Assembly: GCA_037576195.1 (NCBI GenBank)
Contig: CM075101.1
Location: 53,568,001 to 53,632,000 of the forward strand
Length of the DNA: 64,000 nt
Direction of reading: 5' to 3'
Source: Phytoseiulus persimilis
Taxonomy: Eukaryota > Arthropoda > Arachnida > Mesostigmata > Phytoseiidae
The notes under the pieces were generated by a model. That model made no database searches. It was not told the origin of the DNA and saw only the letters and a list, made by a program, of their open reading frames with translations. How positions within the stretch are numbered: position 1 is the first letter of the stretch; every line of letters begins with the position of its first letter. The position numbers and the translations under genes are program-made. This document shows positions 48,751 through 60,503 of this stretch, in pieces.

Positions 48751-51615
48751 CTAGAATCGGCATGGCTCGCCTCTTGAGCATTGCCGTAAAGTGCGCAAAT
48801 CAATTGCTGGGAGGTAGGACCGGATCTTGCGTCGCTTCCACCAATGACCTGATCGAGCTTCTCGCGAACCCAACGTTGTAAAATCGTATCTGTAGAGATC
48901 CATCCGGAGGAACGTTGGAGCCGCAGCTTCAAAAGGATTGTGAGACAGCAACGCGTCGATGCTCGAGTTCCCGCGAAGGAGCTGCCAAGCCATTGTCATC
49001 AGCCACGGCTGCTCGGTGACGCTCTGGATAGGTGATTTTCAGATCATAATCGAGGATTCACTCGACACTAAATACATAAGATCTCAACAGACTCCGGGAG
49101 GGTACTTTGGCAATGCGAGTTCCCAACTCACCTCAAACGAGGCAAACCACATGAGCCAGTCGAGACGGTAGTGCAGGGGTGAAACGAGACACGGCATTCG
49201 CTTAGTTGGCCCTGGTTTGCACTTGAATTCGTATTCTTTCCAAACCGCCTGAGGTGAATCCGGATTATCAGATGCTGTGCCTTCAAAGAGAAGATGGCCG
49301 ATGAAAGTCTTGCGCACCGCATACTCAATCAGGAATTCCGTTTCCAAAAAATCCCGCGTGTCAATTACCCAAAACCACGATTTCTTCCCGCTCCTTCGTG
49401 ATATTTCCGAAGTATCCGTACGAGTTAACTATTCGTAAGGGCTCGAAGCTGGTATTCATGATCTGTCTGTGAAGGTTCAGTTCGGATCAGACAGTCATAA
49501 TAGCAAGACTGAATAAGAGCAACAGCTGGTCTCCAGCTCCCGAAATTCATAGGAAGGCGGAATCTTTCAATCATCTCACCTTGACGATAGGAGATTCCCT
49601 ACGACCGGAAAACTCAAATAGAGAATCAGCAGGTTTAGGCTCATGTAGGTCGTTTTCCGTAGAGTTTTCTCCCTGGATTCTCCTTCCGCAACTTGTTTGT
49701 ATCTTGTAGAGAAGAAAAGCTGCTCGTTACCCACGAAAGCGGAGCATTCTGAACTCGACGACGAAGAGAGACATCTAACTTGGTCTTCGATTTTCGCGGG
49801 AAAGCCCTGGAGTCCATGCAGACAGCATACCTTTGCTGACTCCGCAAACACGCTCCCACGCTGACATAACTTCTCCAGAACTTATCGTCCAAACACGCCA
49901 ATGCCGGAACCATCGTGAGCCAGTTGAGAAACCCGAAATTCCCGGATATGATCAACATAAGCTGAGAAGGAAATACTCGAATACGATTTGAGTCATGGAA
50001 GACCCCATGCCGGGAATAGATCACCGGGCCGGAAGTACTCAATTCACAGCCTACCTGGAAGAGGATCTGAACTACGCCGTTGAAAACTCTGAACGGCCGA
50101 GGGAAGAGAACCAACCACGGCGAAATGAGTTCCACGAAATGGTTAGCAATCACCGCGAGTTTGTGGACGATCTGAGGTCCCTGAAAGTCGTCGTAATCAT
50201 TGAGGGAACCGGCGGTATCGTTGCCTTGGGCTCCCGAGCAGCGCCGGCGCCCTTCCCGCCTCCAGTCCCATATTGAACTGAAGACATCCACATTGAGTGA
50301 ATGATCTGATAGGAAAAAATCATTGGACTGGCTCGAAGAATAGCTTACTTGATGGAGTAACCAAGCGATGGGATTCGGCATAGGTTGTGTTTGGTAATGA
50401 TAGTACATACAGGACAGATTCCACCAACAGTCATCTCCACGGAGCTTTATCAAGCCCTGCGAGGGAAGAGTAACGAAATAGGGGAGGATCCAGATCAATC
50501 CGAACGAGGGAATATTACAATCTGAGATAACTCACGGCACCCATCATCACGCGGAAACCAAGCCACCTATAACCCCAAATGAGAATCGGAGGTGGAGGCA
50601 CATGTTGCGGCATCTGAGTCCAGCTGAACAGCGGGACACAGAAAATGGCCAGGAACCCTGTTTCCAGCAGTTGTGTTTCCCACCCGAAAGAGTACCTGCA
50701 GCATTTGAGGGCAATGACGTTCGTCTCTTGTTCATTGGTCCTCGCGAGGGTGGAAAACTCCAATGAGAACATCAAGAATGATCGAAACTGAGCAAGAGAT
50801 CCCTCATCGATAACCTATGAAGGGCTATGAAATCTTACCATATCTGGCCGACATTTACAATAGAAGTGTACAATAACCACAGGAGGAACAAGACTATAGC
50901 ATTAGCGGCACCTGTCGCCAAAATCACCGTCGATAGAACGGCTCCAGTGAGGGACATGCAGTTCAGCCAGAAATCGTCAGTATCCGGTGACGACCACCAC
51001 ATCAGAGTTGGCACGTTCCTCAAAGCATGGTACACTTGGTTGAAGTCGGTTAGATTGCTCCGCTGAATACCGAAACGTTCGCCATGCTGTTGAGTCGATG
51101 AGCCATGGATGAGTGAATCAGATAAACATCGAACGAGGGAGATCCGAAGCCAACGAGCCCCCTCGGTGGTCTTCCCCGGAGCTCCCCCTCACTCTTCATG
51201 AGCTCATGCAGACTGAGAGCGACGCGGAGAAAAACGCTCTTACCAATCGGAAAAATCTGCTCGCGGGGGTCAGTCCGTTCCGTCCAAACAGATGCCGATT
51301 CTCCCGCCAGGCGCTAATGAAAGCCGCGGCTGCAAGTACGGACGAATCCAAGACATATTGAAATCAAACGGGGGAATACTCTGATCTCGCGACTATACTA
51401 GGATTCCTACCGTAAACAAAACTCAGTGCTCTGAGTATAATTACTCGCGTCAGCCAAAATTCGTTTTCACCGTCCGCTATAAACGCTGCGGCTTTCCTCC
51501 GTTCATCTCGTTCGTTCTTCTCCACAATATCTCGGGTGAACGCCACAGTTGGTTTCTTCCGACGTCGCAGACTTGGTGGCGGAATAGCAGAACCGTCATA
51601 AGCTGTTTCTGACAT
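48751..51615 (-). CDS. LMF1: Lipase maturation factor 1-like ER membrane protein
   Basis: This ER multi-pass protein is needed for folding and secretion of dimeric lipases and other disulphide-bonded proteins. Eleven exons (51615-51411, 51329-51244, 51062-50839, 50695-50536, 50456-50349, 50180-50055, 49961-49860, 49806-49580, 49466-49369, 49280-49132, 49023-48751) give 585 residues; human LMF1 has 567. Landmarks in order: FWLTRVIILRALSFVYG; VPTLMWWSSPDTDDFWLNCM; WYSFGWETQLLETGFLAIF; GLIKLRGDDCWWNLSCMYYH; YQTQPMPNPIAWLLHQ; GNFGFLNWLTMVPALACLDD; WKEYEFKCKPGPTKRMPCL; SPLHYRLDWLMWFASFE; LLSHNPFEAAAP; LYRYDF; HWWKRRKIRSYLPAIDL. The YEFKCKPG and HYRLDWLMWF blocks are the family core. The exon 7/8 junction is the weakest: it uses a gtggga donor and a 53-nt intron, chosen because it keeps frame. 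Length favours LMF1 over LMF2. Divergent from ACADS. Confidence 0.95.
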
Positions 51616-52769
51616 GTTGCTCAATATCCCTCAAGTTCCGTCTCTATTGGTCTCAGCGGCTACGAGTGATGCTGGCCACATCAACGTTCGTCATCTCCGT
51701 AGAGTCATGACGCTCGGAGAATGGATCGGAACTGAGACTCCGTTCGCGGCCTTCTACCGACGTCAAACTCCTTCGGAAATAGGAACACAGAGGATCTGAC
51801 GGTCGTCTGCTATGCTTCACTAAAGCGGAGAGGGGCATCCCGATTCGCAGAGGAACCCACCTGTTTAGCGACCATCCTGCGTTTGGAAGGGGTAAACCAC
51901 TGTATGCTCAAGCTTCATATCCACTCACTGATAGCACGCTTGTCCCATGTCATACGCGCCAACTTTTACCATATCGGGCGCCATCTTTTGCAGCCGCTGT
52001 AACGGAGGTGCGCGAACGAAGGAAACATGTGGGCCTCCGACCTCATTGCCGATTAGGGACAGGATGATTTGAGCCGCGAATCCCATGAGTGATCAGTGCA
52101 GCATGGGTTCGAGAATGAAGTCTTCATTCAGCGGACTCTGCTCATGTGCAAAATTTTTCCGCCTCCGCGATCCGCTGCTTGAGTCTTACGAGACCCATAG
52201 CGCGCGGGCTCCCTTAGCCAACGAAAGTGATGGTGCTGACGGCAGTCTGCCGCCGACGTAGCGTCGGCTGCTCACTAAATATTTCTCAGCGACATCGCAA
52301 AACGATGCTTCCACTCTTGGTAACACACAGATATCGAACAATCAGCTTGCTTATCTCGTCTCAAGGTTGCCAAGGGAGTGAAAACCAACGTTCTGACATG
52401 CAGGAAGCGGATTGGGAGCTTGTGGTCTCGCGCTTCCACTCCGCATCTGGATTCCTCGAGCGGTTTAGTTAGAAGTTCTGTTCCGGGAGCATACGAACCT
52501 GCTCTGAATATTTTTGAGTTCTAGTTTCACTGAAAGGGTAAGCAACGGAGACGGTGACTCAGTCCCACAAAAGTTCTTCAAATCAAAACGCAATCGGAGT
52601 CAATCCCGAGAAGTTCGTAGGCAGAAATCTCCCGCATTCCGGGATCCGCGACAAATTGCACCCCAGAAAGCTTTGTAGTGAAGTCTCGGGAGATGCCGCG
52701 AAAGCGTTGCGAGGTTAAAGCTCCCCCTCTTCCTCAAGCGATAGTGAAGTTCTTCGTTCAGATCGCAGA
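51616..52769. promoter_or_regulatory. Divergent intergenic region between LMF1 and ACADS
   Basis: The two genes start 1.15 kb apart and point away from each other. No other gene is visible, so this interval should carry both promoters and any untranslated first exons. Confidence 0.55.
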
Positions 52770-55028
52770 ATGCTGCTGAGGAAGTTCGCCCGTCCCAACA
52801 ACCTGCCTTCGATTCGAGGCTTCTTCAGTGGGCTCTCTGAAAATCATCGGATGGTACAGGAAACATGCAAGAAGTTTGCTGATGATGAAATCCGTCCCGT
52901 CGCTGCGAAGAATGACGAGAACAAAATCTTCCCGAAAGACATCGTCGCGAAACTAGGTGATTGAAGCAACGCTAGGAAGTGCATGGAAGTTCGAACCTGC
53001 CCGACTGGCCAGGAGGGAATGGTGAATATTACTCGTATCCTTGATTCCTCAGGAGATCTCGGATTGATGTCCATCCACATCCCACAAGAAGCCGGTGGCT
53101 CCGGTCTCGACACTCTTTCGTATTCGATCGCTGTAGAAGAAATTTCGAACGCGTGTGCGGGCACAGGGGTTTGTTCAGCTCATAAACTCATGAAACATAA
53201 ATCAGTGGTATCAACTCGGAAGCGGGTGCCGAGTCGTGGGATTTTCGGGTGGATGATGTTGCATTACGGTGGCACTCGGCACGGAGTTCGTTTCATTTTC
53301 GGAATGAGTTGAGAAAAGATGATCCGCCTCGAAACTGGAACCACTAATTCCATCTCGTTCCCCGAACAGGTCATAATGGCCGTCCACCATCTGTACCTCT
53401 CAGTCGTTAGTCAGTGGGGAACCCCTCGACAAATCGATGAATTCGTTCGACCCTTTGCCAAAGGAGAGAAACTCGCTTGCTACGCACTATCTGAACCAGG
53501 TAACGAAGCAGGGACTGGATCATGCGGTTTCAAAATGATGAATTTACCGTCAGGGTGGCTTGATCTCAGCAGAGATGAGCCAGATTCTTTCTTTCAGGAA
53601 ACGGGAGCGATGCGGGAGCCGTGTCTATGACAGCAACTGTACGCGGTGATAAGGTGAGACTCACTGAAGGAGATCCTATGAATGCCGGCTGGTGACACTT
53701 CAAGTAGCTTGGAAGAATCCCAGTAACTCGTTCTCCATGATTGAAGGTTCATCTGAATGGGACGAAAGCTTGGATAACGAACGCCATGGAAGGAGAGGCC
53801 GTTTGTGTTTTCGCATCAGCCGATCGCAGCAAAAAGCACAAAGGTTGGCAGCGAACTTTCCAGTCGTTGGGCGATTTCAGCTCTCACTATTTCATGTGTC
53901 TGAGAATCGGGGAACGAGTTTTCGCCCAACCGTCACCCTCGATTAGTCCGGGCTGGAATCGGCAGGAGCCAGCTCAGGAACTCCTGTGCAGGTTTGAGCA
54001 AGTTCCCGGCTCTCCCTCGGAAATGTGGAAACATGCAAGTTCGGTCAGAAAATTAAATTTGAGGTCCTTCCTATGAATCCTCAGGTGTGAATTGCTACCT
54101 CGCTCCGATGCCCATAAAGGGATTATCGCGACCTAAGTTCGAGGATAAACTCGGGATCAGAGCGTCGTCGACTGGTCAACTTGTTTTTGAGGATGTTGAG
54201 CTCCCGATCCACAATCAACTTGGTGGAGATGGTGACGGCTTCAAGATCGCCATGATGGCCCTCGACGGAGGTCGCATAGGTCGGGAAGATTTCAGAGTCC
54301 TCTCACTCTTTGAGTATCGAGTCGCCCTGTCAGTTCAGAAGCCACGAGCGGCTAGATTCTCTCATATATTCGAAGAACTGAAGTCCTGCGGTCATAGGAT
54401 GTTGTATCTGAGGCGCCTCGTCGTTCCAGGAATCGCGAGTCAGGCCTTGGGCATCGGTCAAGCAGCGTTGAACCTCGCTGCCCGATACGCGCAAGAAAGG
54501 AGCTCTTTCAACTCAAAACTCAGTAAACTGCAAGCAATACAGTTCAAACTCGCTGATATGGAAACCAAGCTCCAGGCAGCACGTCTGATGACGTGGTATG
54601 CCGCTTACCAGAAGGTGAGGAGAATCAATCATTCCGACGTTTTGATTTTCCAATCATAGTTGATCTACAGCTCAGAACATATCCAACAGGATTCGGGGAT
54701 CCCGTTCGGGAAAACAGCTTCTATGGCCAAATTGAGCGCCTCTGAAGCAGCAAACTTTTGTGCATATCAGGCGATCCAGATCTTGGGCGGGATGGGATAC
54801 GTCAAAGTAAGATTTCGAATCTTTTCGGTAAAACTCAAGCAATCATGGGAACCGAGATCTGCACGATCATTTCTTCGCCACAGCCTGAAAGAATTCTTCT
54901 GCTCAATGTAGGACATGCCAGCCGAACGACACTTCCGCGACGCACGCATAACAGAAATTTATGAAGGAACTTCGGAAATTCAACGAATCGTTATCGCCAA
55001 TCATTTGTTAAAAGAACATGCCATTTGA
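52770..55028 (+). CDS. ACADS: Short-chain acyl-CoA dehydrogenase, mitochondrial
   Basis: This FAD enzyme catalyses the first step of beta-oxidation on C4-C6 acyl-CoAs in the mitochondrial matrix, passing electrons to ETF. Nine exons (52770-52956, 53053-53168, 53370-53499, 53598-53653, 53747-53843, 54085-54279, 54430-54614, 54690-54806, 54912-55028) give 399 residues; human ACADS precursor has 412. The N-terminus ([19 protein letters not shown]) is basic and looks like a targeting peptide. FAD/substrate motifs [14 protein letters not shown] and [14 protein letters not shown] are present, then [33 protein letters not shown] and [13 protein letters not shown]. The catalytic Glu379 sits in [13 protein letters not shown], the position used by short- and medium-chain members. 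Exon 2 ends at an unusual gtttgt donor; other donors are ordinary. Converges on TACC. Confidence 0.95.
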
Positions 55029-56073
55029 GAAAGTGTCTCAACAGTAAACTCCCGAGGAAGGGACCGTTATTTTGTCTCACCGAGAACTCAGAATGTCCCG
55101 TCCATGAGTTCAGTCAAGTCGTTAGTGGATCGAGACCTGTGTGCTTGGCCCAGGTGCTCACATGAGAATAATTCCCAAAAACCTACGGTTGAACACTATT
55201 TGCAGGGTAAGGAGTTTATTCGTACGGATTTGTTGATGGCTCCGAACATGATGAATATATAAAATAGTTCTGTCGAGCCTGGTGTATTGAACAATACCCG
55301 CGGAAAAAACTCAAACCACAAATGAACCCTGATCTCCCCTCAGTACTTCGAATGAAAAACTGCGAGTGTATTCGTGGAAGAATGAACATCACGGAACTAA
55401 AATTTCTCTCTCTCTCTCTCTGTATCGACTCAAGTCCAAAATCCTGAGGGTTTCGGAAGTCGCAAATCAAGTTGCATACGCGCAGCTCTACAGTGTCAGA
55501 TCGCAGAATCGGCAAACTGAGGATCACCGTTGGCTCTCTTGATACGCGTTCGATGATATACATAAGTTCCGTTGATGAACGAATCAATCTTCATGACGCC
55601 ATTACAAATACAGTGAGCATGAGCCTCTTCCAAATCCTGGTTTACTCCACTCCTCGGTTGATTCTGAATTTTGGCGTTACATCCACACAAACATGAACAC
55701 TTCTCAACAACGGACAAACTACCTACGATAAGATTTTTCAGAAGAAAAGTTTATCGTACAATACAATTCTTCGAGTGAACTGAGTGACTCCGTCAGCTAG
55801 GAACTCAGTCAGCCGCCCAAAGAACTAGGCACTCTCACATTCAAGACGTTGTCGTAGTTTCTCACGGACGACTTGGGTCGACAAAAACGCAAGTCTCAGA
55901 GCAACGCCAACCAGGGTTTTCGAGAGAAACATTTGGCTAAACTCTTGCCTCGCTCCCAGCTCCTTCTCAATAAGGGTTCTGAAGAAGAGAGCCTCCCCGA
56001 AAATATTTGTTGCAGGAAGCAACTCGATGTTGGAGTGAACCACACCCGGAACGTTTCAGTTCGATGATGCCAT
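55029..56073. other. Convergent intergenic region with a CT microsatellite
   Basis: It holds the 3' ends of ACADS and TACC and a CT repeat. A cysteine-containing minus-strand open frame (55496-55717) has no ATG and no joining exon and is not called. Confidence 0.5.
55404..55421. repeat. CT dinucleotide microsatellite
   Basis: About nine CT units in intergenic sequence between ACADS and TACC. Confidence 0.85.
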
Positions 56074-58546
56074 TCAGTAGGCTTGTCGAAGTTCGTTGAG
56101 CATCTCTGTCATTCGCGCTAATTGTTCTCCCTGGAACGAAGAACGGCATTCGCCTCATCATGATTTCCAAAAAAGAACATTCGCCCCGAGGCCTTCTTCG
56201 CTTCCGCGGTGCGAGGAGTAGATTGACCCCTTCAAATCTCCGCGCATATTACGAACCTTGATCCGGCACTCAGATGCGAGCCTTTCATTGTCGAGGCTCT
56301 TCATGTGAGCCTCGGCCCTGAGTAAGGTGATCTGCTTCTCGAGGAGTGCCTTATCCCGCTTGTACTCGGTCACCTGAAGCATCATACCCTGCACGTTAGC
56401 ATATGATCCTAGCACGGATTTGGCCGAATTTTCCCCATGATGGACGCTGACGTCTCGAAGGACAAATACGCGGACCATTGAGATAGTCTAAGAATCTATT
56501 TCCGAAGGCCCCAGGTGGCGGTTCATTTCTGCCTGGTGACCAAGCGGAAAAAATGAAAATCTTGATGTTCATGCTGCCTCGTAGTATTTCCGATACTAAC
56601 CAAAGCATCGATGTGAGCTTCGTGCTTCGCCAGGAGGTCCCGGTACTCGAACGACTTCTGCTCAATCGTGCTCTTGTACTGAGCCAGCATATCTTGTTGA
56701 TCGGTGAGGACCTAGGGAGTAATTTCCAATCAAATGGAAGTTTAGAAATGGAAACTGTTCCATCAGGCTCACGTTCATCGTTGGCCAGACGTCCCAAGGT
56801 TTGTTTTCGAGTGAACTCTCTCGAACCATCGTTGACGACTTACAATTTTGAGTTCTTGGTTCACGTCCTTGACCTCATTCATCCGTGCCATTGTATCCTG
56901 CACTGTCTGCTCTAAATTATCAACGGTTTTCTCCAACGTGCTATTTTTCTTCATGAGTCTGTCCATTTCTCCGGCATTGCCATCTTTTTGAGAGGAAGAA
57001 CCGCTGCCAAACGAAGATGCTGAAGATCTGCGAGTCGGAGGAAGTTTCGATGTGAAATTCGCTGAATGGTTGTGAGCAAATCTTCGGACTCGATATTCGT
57101 TGCCATTGCATACCCTTTTTGTTTTGCATTGTTTTCGTTGATCCGCTTCAGAAGCTCTTCATATGCGCGCAATGCAGCGACACCCTGGTCTCTCTCGGCG
57201 AGAGCGTCATTCAACTGTATCCGCAACTGCTCAACTTCATCTTGGAGGCCGGAGACCTGGAATGAGTCAATCGGTCAGTCCCGTTGATTTCCGATCTAAG
57301 CGATACTACCGCATATGACTCTTGTCCAACAGAAATCGATGAAGAGTGCCGTCGAGCGAACACAATACGTCCAATAGCAAATGCTCTTACTGGTCGAGAG
57401 GAACAAAGACTCCTCCCAACTTGGTCGAGTGCTCATTCTGTCATGAACTTAGACATAACAAGGCAGTGAACCAGATTTCGCCAGGCACAGCGCGTCAACC
57501 TTCAAACATGCGCCACAGGACTCTTCTGATCATGCACTAGACCGTGTTCCCCGAGGAGACAGGCCTATCACAATATGTTCGATGCGATTCAAAACCATTC
57601 CGTTGCGTGAACAGTTCTAAGAATCGACCTACAGATCTGAACTCACTTGGTCTTCGTGGATCTTAGCGTCCACCATGACTGCACTCTCTGTTTGTGATTC
57701 GGCAACTTGTCCATCCAAGCCGACGCCCGTGTTTAAGGCCATGATTGGAGACACCAGGGCGGATGGCTTTACTTGGTAGTGCGGAACACTCACTTGATTT
57801 AAAGCAGAACCGTTGCTTGGCGGAAGGGATACGAGATGGCCCAGCTTCACCAAGTCCTCGCTGGCCACGGAACCGTTAGAGATTGGTGTAGGATCCATAT
57901 GTTCTAAAGTATTCGAGATCCTGGGGGATCAACAATGAGCATTATCGAAGGAAGTGTTTCCGAGTGGGAAACCAGTCGTTTGGGATTCCACTCACGACAA
58001 CCCGTTGTCCGTTGGTAGAGCATCCAGATCTTGGTCGAGGCCGTTCATCTCTGAATGGAACTTCTCGATACTCTCGCATGTTTTCTTGGTGAAAGTGCCG
58101 AATTTCGAGTTCATCTGCAGCTTGGAGAATGTCTGCTTCGTAATCGTTCGCGTATCATAGGAACCGATCGGCGTCATATCATCCTGGAATACATCGGATT
58201 CCGTTAGTCTAATAGCTTCGTCAGCGGTTGCGCCCAATCGAGACGGACGAATGCCTGACTCATTGTCGGGAATGAAGACACAGTACAGCGATGCTCATGC
58301 AACATCGAAGTTCTTTCCCTCAGCGCCGCTAGGTCTGTCGGTTCACGATCGATTCTTTTCCGCACGAGCATGAGCAGTAGATAATAATCGAGATTGACAC
58401 CTGAGATCTTGACTCACCGGCAGAGGGTTTTGATTAAAATTCAGATTGTCTGAATGTCCATTGAATAGAGCGACTTCGGGTCCGGCTTCGCTGGTGTTTT
58501 GGTTCAGGAAATCCGGCGCAGAGGGATTCACACGTGCTCCCGACAT
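56074..58546 (-). CDS. TACC: TACC family coiled-coil protein (centrosome/spindle)
   Basis: TACC proteins bind ch-TOG/XMAP215 and stabilise centrosomal and spindle microtubules; the C-terminal coiled coil is the conserved part. Eight exons (58546-58418, 58183-57996, 57920-57647, 57256-57114, 57027-56844, 56711-56601, 56388-56257, 56130-56074) join in phase to 405 residues. The first ~210 residues are low in charge pattern and rich in Ser, Asn and Pro. From about residue 212 to the end the sequence is heptad-like (QDEVEQLRIQLNDALAERDQ; TLEKTVDNLEQTVQDTMARM; STIEQKSFEYRDLLAKHEAH; LLEKQITLLRAEAHMKSLD). The C-terminus RIKGEQLARMTEMLNELRQA aligns with the family's final TKENEELTRICDDLI block at the same spacing as vertebrate TACC. 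It is a short member. The identification rests on the coiled-coil alignment, so other coiled-coil families remain possible. Confidence 0.75.
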
Positions 58547-58740
58547 TTTGAACGTCAGCCGCCTCAGCTGTAAGAGGGTAGTACCTATGATCAGCGTCAA
58601 GAATTGGAAACTCTCCTCCGTCGAGCAGAAGCCTCATCCATGGGAGACCCGCAGAATGTTCGGAACCTCCAATCCGAACGGAGAACAACCGCGTCCCATG
58701 TCCGAGATCGTCTGCCTGGCGTTCATTCCCTTCATACGGA

Positions 58741-59023
58741 TTAGCTCATCACGAAGCCGGTAGCCTTCGTAATCACATCAGTGACGCCTCCGATAATGAG
58801 TAGCACACCGGTGGCTGACCAACAACCGCACGCAAAGTCTACACTTACATGCATTCAGAAACACCCAACTACAGTCAACGACAAACGAGCCCGATATCAA
58901 GCCCACGTAAGAGAATTTCAAGGATAGTGATCCCAACCATTGCCGACTTGGCGCCGACCACGTACATACCACAGCCAACTTTTTGTGACCGACCTGTGTT
59001 AGCGCACCGACATGGCGAGCACG
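58741..59023 (-). CDS. 3' exons of an unrecognised membrane protein
   Basis: Two exons (59023-58849, 58814-58741) join in phase across a 34-nt intron with a gtaagt donor and a ttggtcag acceptor. The product ends in two hydrophobic stretches (YVGLISGSFVVDCSWVFLNA; TGVLLIIGGVTDVI) and a C-terminal ATGFVMS stop. This looks like the end of a multi-pass membrane protein. The very short intron is a weakness. The upstream exon is uncertain; exons at 59.2-59.5 kb may belong to it. The stop lies 195 bases from the TACC start codon on the same strand. Family not recognised. Confidence 0.42.
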
Positions 59024-59165
59024 CTGGAGAACTCATTCCGTTATGAGCACAATCGATCACATAGTGCATTCCAGTTGAAGTCACTGCATGACATGAAAAC
59101 CTGCTGCCGTCGAAACTCCCCACAGTGACTTTTGCGGAGCGAACAGTTCCTCCGAGCGGATAGTC

Positions 59166-59460
59166 TATCTGCCGCTGTGGGAGATGAGTCGGGTGTCGCT
59201 CTCGTTACTCAATTCAAACTTCCACCAGGATGAGTTTGTTAGAGCCTGTGACCTCCCGCCCGGACAAACCGAGGAGTGGAGAGACTTCTGCGGAATCGAC
59301 CTAACCTGAGATTTTCGGAGCATCGTGGCCAATTCCTGCAAACCAGGACTGGGGCGCATCGTAATCCGTTCCCTTGGTTTTGTATTGAGAATGTCGAGAG
59401 TTCTTGTCCACGGGGGACGGTCGAGTTCGGCGCTCGAAATTCGGACAAGGTTTTTAAAAG
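59166..59460 (-). CDS. Exon candidates of unknown minus-strand gene
   Basis: A frame with FKNLVRISSAELDRPPW and PSPGLQELATMLRKSQ ends at about 59311 with a gttagg donor in phase 0. A second block beginning ALTNSSWWKFELSNESD follows a cgggaggtcacag acceptor in the same phase and runs to a stop at 59166. It could be the end of a separate small gene, or the first block may instead splice into the membrane exons at 59023. I do not recognise either. Confidence 0.3.
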
Positions 59461-59570
59461 GGGTACGACGACTTTTGTGGCAACATTCGTTCTGATCCAA
59501 GCATCGACGAGAAACGCACTACGCTACGACTGCCCGCGGCGAGAGAAATGAGGGGGAGCTCTTAGTGCAG

Positions 59571-60503
59571 CCGCTCGGGGACTTCGCGGTTGAAAAGCGT
59601 AAGCTGCTCGTCCAAGTACATGAAATCAGTTCCGAAAGCTGGGCACAGTTGGAGGAGATCCGGGACCCACATATCCTTGATAACACGCCTCGTCTCCATA
59701 ACTGGAAAGCGCGACCTGAATGAGCAACTTTCTCACCGTATGCGAAAATCAGCTCGATTACGCACTTCGGAAACTTTCCAATGGCAAACTCGGAGTGAGT
59801 GTTCTGAGGTATTGACGGAGCGGGAAGCCTCACCTTTTGAATCGGCTTTCATTGAATCGATGCCAGTCCAAAAGCAGGAGGATTGTTCACACCGATAACC
59901 CCACGAAGAAAAGTCAGTGAAACGGGGAGATGCAAAACAAAGAACTGATCCCCTACAGCCCACGAATCTTCCATCAGACAGTCGGGCAACCGGAGTTGAA
60001 TGGTGAAACTGGGAACCTCTCGTGTTAGCCAACCGAGCGAGGTGTCAGGTCTGATTGCCTACTAGTCGAAGGGGTAACGTGGAGAACATCTCGGGGGAGC
60101 GCTAGGCGGGAGCGATTTTGCAGAGATTCTGATTCAGTTTCCGTAGAGGCTGACCGCTGTAGAACGTCACCTCCTCGGGCTCGTTCGTTCAAACGCTCGC
60201 ATATACGGTTCTCGAGTCGCTCCTCCTCTTCGCGTGGTGGAGCGCCGATTTCCGAAATTTCAACCCATTCCCTTTGTGGGCATGCTGCCATCCCCCTGTC
60301 ACAGCTAACGATAGGTGAGGAAAGAGTTGACATGCTAGATATTCCATTCTGGGGCGAATCGCTGCTGCAGCGCGATCACTACATCGAACTTGATGTAGTG
60401 ATTGCGAGCCACCCTTGATGAGCCACTTCGCGAAGCTCCGATAATGGCATGATATATTGAGGTTCCGCACTTGGTTCAGATCGACTGGCAAAACTTCGTC
60501 CAT
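59571..60503 (-). CDS. Possible multi-exon gene, function unknown
   Basis: Coding-like blocks in one direction are: an ATG at 60503 (MDEVLPVDLNQVRNLNISCH); an acidic/Ser block near 60.08-60.29 kb (REEEERLENRICERLNERAR); a hydrophobic block near 59.9 kb (DSWAVGDQFFVLHLPVSLTF); and FPKCVIELIFAY followed by METRRVIKDMWVPDLLQLCP, ending at a stop at 59571. Several donors and acceptors are weak and one implied intron is only about 35 nt, so the joins are not settled. A short AT-rich sequence lies upstream of the ATG. Family not recognised. Confidence 0.3.

Noticed and set aside
55496-55717. Cysteine-rich minus-strand frame (KCSCLCGCNAKI)
   Set aside because: No ATG, no signal peptide exon found upstream, lies between two convergent genes.
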